Assembly: GCA_028583405.1 (NCBI GenBank)
Contig: JAPTMU010000432.1
Location: 1 to 64,000, forward strand
Length of the DNA: 64,000 nt
Direction: 5' to 3'
Origin: Pogonophryne albipinna
Taxonomy: Eukaryota > Chordata > Actinopteri > Perciformes > Artedidraconidae
Below, piece after piece: positions 35,503 to 45,117 of the stretch; the stretch's first letter is position 1, and each line of letters starts with the position of its first letter. A program made the translations under genes and the position numbers. The notes under the pieces are model-generated. The model was not told where the DNA came from and did not search any database. It was given only the letters and a program-made list of their open reading frames with translations.

Positions 35503-36719
35503 AGCCGCTTTCACACCAAGTACTTTGCCGTACTAAAGGTAGGGACACACCAAGCTGACACCAAAGAACTCACACAGACGGACCCGACTGTTGTGTCGCC
35601 TCGCGTCTCTGCGTCTTGGCCATGTGTCGCACTGGAACACACCGACTTCAGCCGACGGCCAAGAAGCACGTACGAACTGCGCATGCGTGAGTGGCAATAA
35701 CTCTCCTTACCAGCTGGCGGCGGTAGTGTGTATTCGTCATTCAAAAGAGGCAACAACCGGAAGACAGACTGCGTGATTACCGAGAGAAGAAGAACAGACT
35801 GCGTGATATAAACAAACAACAAATAGCGTGTTCCATTTTCCCTCTACAGCGAGAAGCTCACGGGGCTTTCCCGAACCTGTGGCGAGAGCTGGAGGTAAAT
35901 GGAATCTCATATTTGCCTTCTTAATCGTTTGTTTGGGTCCCTCACTTCCGTTTCGCTTCTCATGCACTGATTCGCTAGCTGAACAGCCAATCAGAGTGAT
36001 TTATTTGACCGACAGCCTTTGGCCGATTGCCTACCATGTCGAATCGGTAGGTTTTCGGCCAAAAAGGTCTCGGCACGACCGAAAAGACACGACGGTGCGG
36101 GACACACCAATCTGAGTAGGGCGACAGGACGCTCATCGTCGGCCTGACATCCATCGACGGCCAAAATCGGCTTGGGGTGTCCGGGGCTTTAGTTCCCAGC
36201 ACTTAGTTCCCAGCACTTAGTACCCCCATGGAACTAAGAGCAGATCGCGTTCACACCGGAATAAGTCCCTGGGGGAGGATTAGGCAAATGAAGCCGCTGA
36301 CGTCACTTCTTCTTCTTCTGCTTTGGGTTTACTGGCAGGCCGCAAACCACTTCACGGCGTATACTGCCACCCGAAGTCCCCGGCCAGAAGTCCCCGGAGT
36401 TGGGGACTGGCTTCAATAGAAGCTGCTGGGAGTCCCAGCAGCTTCTACTGAAGCCTTCAGAGTAAATCGCCAGAACGCTAATGCTAATAATGCTAATGCC
36501 AGCAAATACAATGGCGGCTTAAAAAAACTTTTCAGATTTTTACGGGGCGTGGTTTGCAATTCGCCCAACCAATCGAAATTGGTACTTTTTTCTCCCCAGG
36601 ATATACCACCTCTCTAGCAGGGACTACAAATGGGGGTAATAGTTCTCTTTTTGGTGTGAATGCAAAATTCCAGGCACTAACGGAACTAAACGGGAAAAGT
36701 ACTCCGGTGTGAACGCGCC
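35503..36719. mobile_element. Composite MITE (element within element)
   Basis: The outer ends are 'agccgctttcacaccaagta' (35503) and 'actccggtgtgaacgcgcc' (ending 36719), imperfect inverted repeats. The body carries 'gcgttcacaccggaataagt' and 'ggcaggccgcaaaccacttc', which recur inverted at 43640-43918. A second inverted-repeat element is nested at about 35535-36190. Neither has a transposase. Boundaries are within a few bases. Confidence 0.65.
35535..36190. mobile_element. Nested MITE, 'GGGACACACCAAGC' type
   Basis: The left end 'aaaggtagggacacaccaag' and right end 'cttggggtgtccggggcttt' are inverted repeats with about 16 of 21 matches. When it is removed the flanking outer element becomes continuous. 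No clear target duplication could be fixed. The GGACAC...CCAAGC terminus hints at Harbinger-like elements, which is tentative. Confidence 0.55.
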
Positions 36720-37792
36720 ATATGTATAAGAAATATGGAATGAAAGTATTGATTGAAGTAAAACAGAAGTGGTTAAGTACAAGCACCTCACGTTTGTAAT
36801 GACTTGATATGTTAAGATGCACAGATGCCCTTTTTCTGGAAATAAGATATTCCTACTGAGCGAATGCAAATGACGATATTTCATATGTTTTGACTACAGC
36901 TATTTTTGTAAATGCTTCCAGTGTTAATAATTAAACAAAACCCTGTATTATACGTTTCTATGTCCAGTAACATTCAGGAGGTTAACTGTCCCTGTTCTTC
37001 ACAGGACCATAAACACTGTCACTGGAGTTTAACTATGCGTCCTTTCAGGTGGAGAAAACATCATTTAAAAGCAACACAAAACTTTTCTTTTAAATGCATC
37101 ATCAAGAAACAACAAACACCTGAAAACGTGATTTACCCTGAAAATCCTCTTTTTTTTAAGTAGCTTTAAAGTTAAAAACAAACATATGTCCCACACTGTC
37201 TAACAGTATCATATATATTCTGCATGCAGCTCTTCATTGAAGCTAATTATGTTGACATCGAGCGAGGAATTATTAGAGACATTATTTGGGTGGTATTAAA
37301 GGCACAGGAGGAGCTAGCTGACTTTGCAGCAGTTAGTTTCTTCTTTGGTTCAGTTGGTGCGAAAAGGCTTTTTAATCCTTGAGTTTTTTTTAAAATGGAA
37401 ATATTCGACATCTTGGGGAAATTCGGCATCTCCACAAGGAATACAAATTTGAAGAAAGCTTGGACAAGCAACTCTCAACTCAAAGTGTGTTCCTATTTCA
37501 ACTTGTTTCCTGTTGCAGAAGAGTCTTTTTGCATTTAGCTGTTGATGTGCAACCAAACGTCCTGAAATCCCAGCAAGCGAAAATCTGATCACTTTTACAA
37601 ACTATCTGCAACAGTCAGATGGTAGAAGGAGTTGCTTTCTCAAACTTTTAAAGGAGCTTTGGCTTTACGAAGAAGGGCGGAGAAAGAAAAAAACATGGCA
37701 GGAGGCAGGACGGGATGCAAAACGTTCCTCAGTTCTTTGGGGAGAGTATCTCAGTCCAGATCCCCGATGTGAGCGTCCACTAAAAGGTTTCC
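36720..37792. other. 3' flank and probable 3' UTR of the caudal gene
   Basis: No other gene is visible. The part just below 37793 must include the 3' UTR of the minus-strand homeobox gene, but I could not identify a convincing poly(A) signal. Confidence 0.4.
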
Positions 37793-38017
37793 TCAGTATT
37801 CCTCTTTGATGTTCAGAGCCAGCGAGGAGGGCGACACCAGCCCGTTGCTACCACTGCTGCTCGTCACCATGGAGACGCTGTTTCCGCCGTTTCCATGGAG
37901 AACACCACCACTCCCATTGGCTGGAGGCGTGGTGGAGGAAGAGGAGGCCGGCTGCTGGAGCTTCTTCTTGGTGATTTTACGCTCTTTAGCCCGGCGGTTC
38001 TGGAACCAGATCTTCAC
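37793..38017 (-). CDS. cdx1: cdx1 exon 3 (recognition helix and C-terminus)
   Basis: It starts directly after ctccag with [19 protein letters not shown], giving homeodomain positions 45-60 with the normal Gln50 and Asn51. It then runs through a Ser/Gly/Asn-rich tail to NIKEEY and TGA at 37793-37795. 74 residues plus stop. It is the only complete exon 3 in the locus. Confidence 0.95.
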   Translation of the reverse strand: MKIWFQNRRAKERKITKKKLQQPASSSSTTPPANGSGGVLHGNGGNSVSMVTSSSGSNGLVSPSSLALNIKEEY

Positions 38018-41000
38018 CTGGAGCAACAACAACAAAAAGGTGTTTTTATTTTTGCAATGTAATCTGAAGACATTTCTTTTTAAATACATTTTTCAAGATT
38101 CAAGGCTTTTATTGTCATGCGTACACAGCTACAGTGTAGTTATGTCGATGAAAATCTGAGGTCACCTCCAACAGAGCAACACAATAACACAGTAAATAAA
38201 ATAACATAGAACATAAGAGTCTATACAAGTGATACATAATGTGTACGTTTCAAACAGATGAATGTTATGGATGTTCTTAGTTCAGGTGTTTAACAGTCGT
38301 ATGGCCTGTGGGATGAAATGGTTTTCTAAATGGAGCTTGGCTAAGCTAACGTTGTATATGCTCCGACCGTCCACACTCACAACAACGGCCTCCAGACAGA
38401 AACAAAGCAGCGACTGTATTCTCCATGACACAAGCAGTCTGTGGTTTGAACTTGTTTAACTTCTGTCTAGTTTCTGAACAGATATGAGGAGCTGTGAGCT
38501 CTGAGTGCTAAGAGCTAACGGCTGATGTTGTTTTTTTGTTTCGCATTGAAGATGACGTCACGGCTCCGTCTACACTGCGTTGCTATAGTTACCGCCCCAG
38601 CTACTAAACTGTAATGGAAACGCAGCATAAAGTGAGCCTGGCCTACCAAGGCCCAACTATACCGTACTAAGCCGTGCGAGGCCCTGCAGTGGAAATATGA
38701 GTCACATGTGTTTTGACTGTGGTGCACCAATTAACCAAAGCAAATTCCTTGTATGTGAAAAACTACTGCATCCGATTCCTTTACAGTTATATTATATCTG
38801 CATGGCATGTCAACACCATTTTAAAGCACCACATGCATTTCCACGCGAACAAAGCAATGGTTCCAGTTTGTATTGTTTGTCAAAGATAGGACTTTTAGTT
38901 TGATTGCTTTTTTGCGCTCTTTAGCCCGGCGGTTTTTGAACCAGATCTTCACCTGGAGCAAAACAAATTCATTTGAAGACATACATCAAGCATGTTTACG
39001 TTTCCTACAGATATTTCTTTCACTGAGGTGCACCAATTATCCAAAGCTAATTCTTTGTTTGTGAAAAACTACTTGAAATGCATCAGTAATAATATATCTG
39101 CATGACATGTAAACATCATTTTAAAGCTCCACATGGTTCCAGTTTGGTTTGTTTGTCAGCAGTATAACGGAAAAACTACACGTCCAGCGTTCATGTAACT
39201 TGGCGGATAGGTTGCAGCATGGTTGAAGAAATCGGATCCACGCATTATTTTACATTTCTCGTTAAACATAGCAAGATAGGACTTTTAGTTTGATTGCTTT
39301 TGTGTTGTTGTTGGTTGGCAGGACTGGTGAAAAACTAGACTTTCTCATGAAACCTGGTGGGAGCGTTTAGCAAGGGCCAAAGAATAACCCATGATAAAAG
39401 TCTGTGTTCTTTGAGTGTTGACCTGATGAAAAGTCAGAGGGTCACCAAATGTAATACACGTCATCCTGTTGGGAATAAGAATGGGTGTACCAAATGTCAT
39501 GACAATCCATCCAACAGTTGTCGAGCTGTCCTGCTGCTACACATACTCATTACAGCGCAAATAATGGATTAATCCGCCCATAAAAATAGTCCCAAACAAG
39601 TGATCAATTGCACTAATTCCAACTGTTTCAGAAAATTACTTTTAAACTGAATTTACGATGTAGGTCTTCACTATGAACCAATGGTTTAAGTATTTTACTG
39701 GGATTTGTTTACAATAAGAAACATTTTCAGAGAACAAGTTAAAGAACTCCTGCCCAGTTCTTCGTCACCACTTTGAATCTCAAACATGGACGTTATGCTT
39801 TATGCAAGATCCTATAAATGTAATGTTTCACCCAATTTGTGTCAGTGTTTTTCCGTACCTGTCTCTCTGAGAGGCCGAGCGTCGTGGCCAGCTCCGACTT
39901 CCTCCTGATGGTGATGTATTTGCTGTAGTGAAACTCTTTCTCCAGCTCCAGGCGCTGGTGGTCGGTGTAAACCACCCGGTACTTATCTTTAGTCCGCGTC
40001 TTCCCGTCTGAGAAACACAGAAACATAACCTGGTTAGCAAAGGAACTGTTGTTGAAATGCCCCTTGCATTGATTTCACACTGACGGGATATCAGTCTTCT
40101 TCTCTAAGTCTAAAAGTTTATCAAGGTTTCTATGTTTTATGTTCAGTGTCTTGGTTTGTTTGTGTGTCAGCAGGATTAAGTAGACATGATTGTTAACTAG
40201 CATTAGCATGACATAGCATTATAGCATCCAGGACCAAACAGTGGTTGTTCCCAGGTTTTAATCTGTAGCGTAACCCCAAAATAATAACGCTAATAAAATG
40301 CAAATGTTTTGAGTTTAAGGTAATGCTACGTTGCTACTGTTGAAGCTAGTTAGCCAGGTTTGCCAACAATAGCCACGTATTTAAGAACATTAATGCATCA
40401 CATGTATTTAACAATTTACTTTGTCCTCTGTTTTGAAAAAGCTAAAACGTTTACACAATCCTCTAAATTCTTAAAAATGTGGAGCACAGTCACATGTTTA
40501 AAGAGTGGGACAAAGCTGCTAACGTTAGCCTCATATTAGCGTATTTGTGTGTCAGCAGGATTAAGGAAAAACTACTATATATCGTTATCGAATGCATGAC
40601 ATAGCATTTAATAGCATCCAGAACCAAACAGTGGTTGTTTCAGTTCTGATCGGTATCGTGACCCAATAAATAAATATGTAGTTAGCTAATAATATGCAAA
40701 TGTTCTGCGTTGAAGGTCATGCTACGTTGCTACTGTTTAAGCTTGTTAGCCATGTCTGCTAACAATAGTAGCTTATTTTAGAACTAAATTATTTCTTAGT
40801 AGGTTTTTAACAATTTTCACAGTCACATGTTAAAAGAGCAGGACACAGCTGCTAACGTTAGCCTCACATTAGCGTATTCTTCGGTTGGCAGGATTAAGGA
40901 AAAACCAGTTTAATGTTTACTAGCATTAGCATGACATAGCAATTAGTAGCATCCAGAACCAAAGAGGTTGTTTCTGGTTCTAATCTGTAGTGTTATCCAC

Positions 41001-44000
41001 CAGTAAAATGTGCTTAGCTAATAATATACAAACGTTTTAAGGTAAAGCCAAATTACAAGCTAGTTAGCAAGGCCTGCTAACGTTAGCAGCTTATGTTATG
41101 CTCAATTTTTACAATTGTTTTAATGCAAATCAGAGTAGGAAACAACTCTGGAAATGAACAGCATACAACTTGCATTATGGAATAAGTGTAAGAATATTGT
41201 TTAATGTTTACATTGTCTAGCAATAGGGTGTAATTTGTAGTACATATCCGTATAATCCAGACATAATGATTATTAAAAATACGTGTTTGAGCTTTACCAT
41301 TTCACATGTACGAGGATAACATGTTTACCTCATATAGCCTACTTTTAAAAACACTCAAACCATTGAATCAGTTAATTGAATGTTTCCACTTCATTGACAT
41401 GAAATCACAAACGGCCGTTAGCGTGTTAAAGCTCAATGAAGCGTACGGAGCTGTAGTATTTTATAGTATATGTTATAAAACACTCTCGTATAAACTGACG
41501 TCAGGCTGCAGCATAATGTGAGTTTTCACCATGACTCCTTTATTCAAATAGGAAACCTGCCTTGGATTGATTTGCATAAACTCACCGTTATCTGCTTTTT
41601 GTTTAATTTAAATGGGCTCAGTGTTCGTGTGTTTTAAAACTCAACTCCATCAGGACGTCAAGCTGCAGATTAAAACTCACTACAGTTTCAATATAAATGA
41701 CGAAATGTAATTTGTCTTATTCTTACAGTAAAATGAAGATACTTAAAGTATTAATTGTCCAGTAGAAATGTATTGAAAGAATGTAAAGTAACAGTAAAAA
41801 GTAGGTATAGTACTTGAAATAAAAATGTTGACTGCTGAAAAGTGTATTTAAAGTAGTAAAATGTAGGAGTAGTAAAATGTATTCAAAGTACTTAAAGTCA
41901 AAGTATTAAAGTACAGTCAAATGTATTCAAAGAACTTCAAGTAAAAGTACTAATTGTGCAGTAAAATGTTCTTAAAATAAATGTAGAAATTGTCCAATGA
42001 AATGTATTGAAAGTACAAAGTGTCTTTTTGCAGCATACTGTGTTAAGGTAAATGAAAAGGCCTTCAGCTGTCTTTAACACGCTCTGATTCAGTATTAACT
42101 CTAAACAAACACCAGTTTCTCCTTTAAACACACACTCACACACACACACACTGTCTGTCTGTCCAGTAATTGGTCAGCGGGGGGGTTTGGGAACATCTGT
42201 CCGAACGTTCTGCTTCATTTGTGAAAGTGAAAACCAACAGTCTGATAGAGAGCTGACGCTAATGAAGGAGCGTAAATCAGAAGCTCTTCAGCGTTCACTC
42301 TGCACTCAAGTATCGTTACTCATTATTCAAAGCAAGAGCCAGGCTAACACTTCCCCCCACTGCCAGTCTGTATGCTAAGCTAAGCTAACACAGCCCTGAT
42401 TCCTCACTAAGACCCTTTACTACGGAGGACGAGAAGTGCCAAGTAGATAAAACCATACAATAAATGTACATTCTATTAAATGTAGCTGATTTATTTTTGC
42501 TTGATTATTTTCAGTTATTTTCCATTTATAAAAAGTTATGTATTTATACGTGTATACATTTATTTTATTTTTACGTTTTTTACCATTATTTCTCCATAGC
42601 TGAGAGCAACACATGCGTCACTTCCGGGCAAAAATGACGGCTCCGCCCACTTTTGATAAATGGTTAAATATAGCAGTAGGCTATCGATGTCCATGGATGA
42701 GAGAAACATCTACGTCACTTTACGGCCCCGCCCACTTTTGGGGGAAAACAACGCTGTCAGTTGAACGGCGGTCGATACAAATTCTGAAGTTTTTGCCAAT
42801 CCGATCAGAAATGTAAGAAAACCGTGGATTTGTGGATCTTCAAAGAACCCGATGACGATGGCCAGACAGGCAAACAACGACATTAAATCATTGGAAATCG
42901 ACGATCGGGCTCGATGTATGGTTGAATATAGCAGTAGGCTATCGATGTCCATGGATGAGAGAAACATCTACGTCACTTTACGGCCCCGCCCACTTTTGGG
43001 GAAACCAACGCTGTCATTTGAACGGCGATCGAGCCTGAAGCCACAGAGCTCTTCTGTTACTGTCCTTTGTTCTTAGAGGAAGTTCAGAAACACGTAACTC
43101 TGGATGTGTTTTTATGTTTGAGGAGCAATAAACGAAACAGCAGCTCGTTGGCTGTTAAAACTATTATTTTCCGCCTCGCTCATGAGAGGAACAGCTGGAG
43201 AAATTACGGCCTCGCCTACTGATTTAGTTAGTGGATCGCCGGAGCTGTATTAGATTAACATCTACACATGCTTATTGTCGTTGTAAGTGCACTGTCTTGC
43301 AGCCTGTCGCACCATCCTTGATGGAGCGCATGTGTGGGCTGGACCTGTATTTTTCAGGAAAGGAGTGAGCAGAGGGTCGAGTTGTCTATCTTTTCTGTGG
43401 CTATCGGCTCACCCTCAAAGACTGTCAGTTGCGCGCGCTACTAAAGAGACGCGCTACCACGGAAACCAAACAATGGTGTAGCTGTATTAAAGTCCGAGTG
43501 GAAACAGTCCTGAGTAAATCTGATTTTGTCAGAAATCGGGAGAAATGCGGGAGAAATATGACCCCGGGAGGAAACCGGGAGAGGGCAATGAAATCGGGAG
43601 TCTCCCGCGAAAATCGGGAGGGTTGGCAAGTATGGGAGCGGTGGAGATGAGGAGGTGTCGGCGTTCTGGCGATTTACTCGGAAGGTCCCCAACTCCGGGG
43701 ACTTCCGGCCGGGGACTTTGGGCGGCAGTATACGCCGTGAAGTGGTTTGCGGCCTGCCAGTAAACCCAAAGCAGAAGAAGAAGAAGTGACGTCAGCGGCT
43801 TCATTTGCCTAATCCTCCCCCAGGGACTTATTCCGGTGTGAACGCGATCTGTACTTAGAGTTCCCATGAACTAAGTTCTCATGAACCTTTGTGGGAAAAG
43901 TACTGCGGTGTGAATGCGCCTATTGAGTTCTTTGTAACCAAATGTCTCTCAGAGGGGCGTGGGGAGGGGCTCCTTATTTTCATCTAAAGTAACAGACAGA

Positions 44001-45084
44001 GAATCAGCACTTTGGAAACAGGGCTGAAACAGAGGGGATTATGGGTAATGCTGCAATGATCTGTTTGGTGTTTCAGCCAATCAGAGACAGGCTCTGGATA
44101 TATCTGAGAGCTGTGATATATTGATGGAGAGGAGGATGATAGGGGACCTTTAAAATGCCTGAAATCTCAACTGAAGACAGAAACTTTTAGAGAACTGAGG
44201 AACAAATAACAAAATAAAAGTTTGTGAAAATGATTCCTTTCCTGTTAACACATCAATAGTTTCCAGGAAGTCGCTCCTGACTCCATAGATAGTACGTGCT
44301 GAATTTACAATATGTTTAACACTCAATTGACCGACTTTTAAGCCATAAAAGCATTTAAAGATCTGTTAGATGATACGGAAGTAAAAGAGTGAACTGCTAA
44401 TGGAAGTCAATTAGTGATGAAACAGTAGAGGGAGCTTCTCTCTCACACACGATGTGTATTGGATTAATGCAAACAGGTTTATTCCTATTTTAAATATTTC
44501 AACAACCTTTTTAAAGACTATCTTTTAACGTATTTATTAAAAAAAACACAGAGACACACACACACACACACACAGACACACACACACAGACACACACGCA
44601 CACAGACACACAAACAGAGACACACACACACACACACACACACAGACACACAAACAGACACACAGAGACACACAAACAGACACACAGAGACACAGACACA
44701 CACACAGAGACACACACACACAGACACACACACACAGACACACACACACACAGAGACACACACAGACACACACACACAGACACACACGCACACAGACACA
44801 CACACAGAGACACACACACAGAGACACACACACACAGACACACACACACAGACACACACACACAGACACACACACACAGACACACACACAGAGACACACA
44901 CACACACACACAGACACACACGCACACAGACACACAAACAGAGACACATACACACACACAGAGACACACACGCACAGACTCACACTCACATACAAACACA
45001 CACACACAGACACACACACACACCTACACTTACACACACACTCACCCACTCTCTCACACACACACAGAGACACACACACGTCCA

Positions 45085-45117
<33 letters not shown>

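Noticed and set aside
44511..45115. Cys/Val-rich frames over CA tracts
   Set aside because: They are translations of dinucleotide repeats, as at 28466-28681, 29486-29886, 30011-30355, 34052-34703 and 55989-56829.
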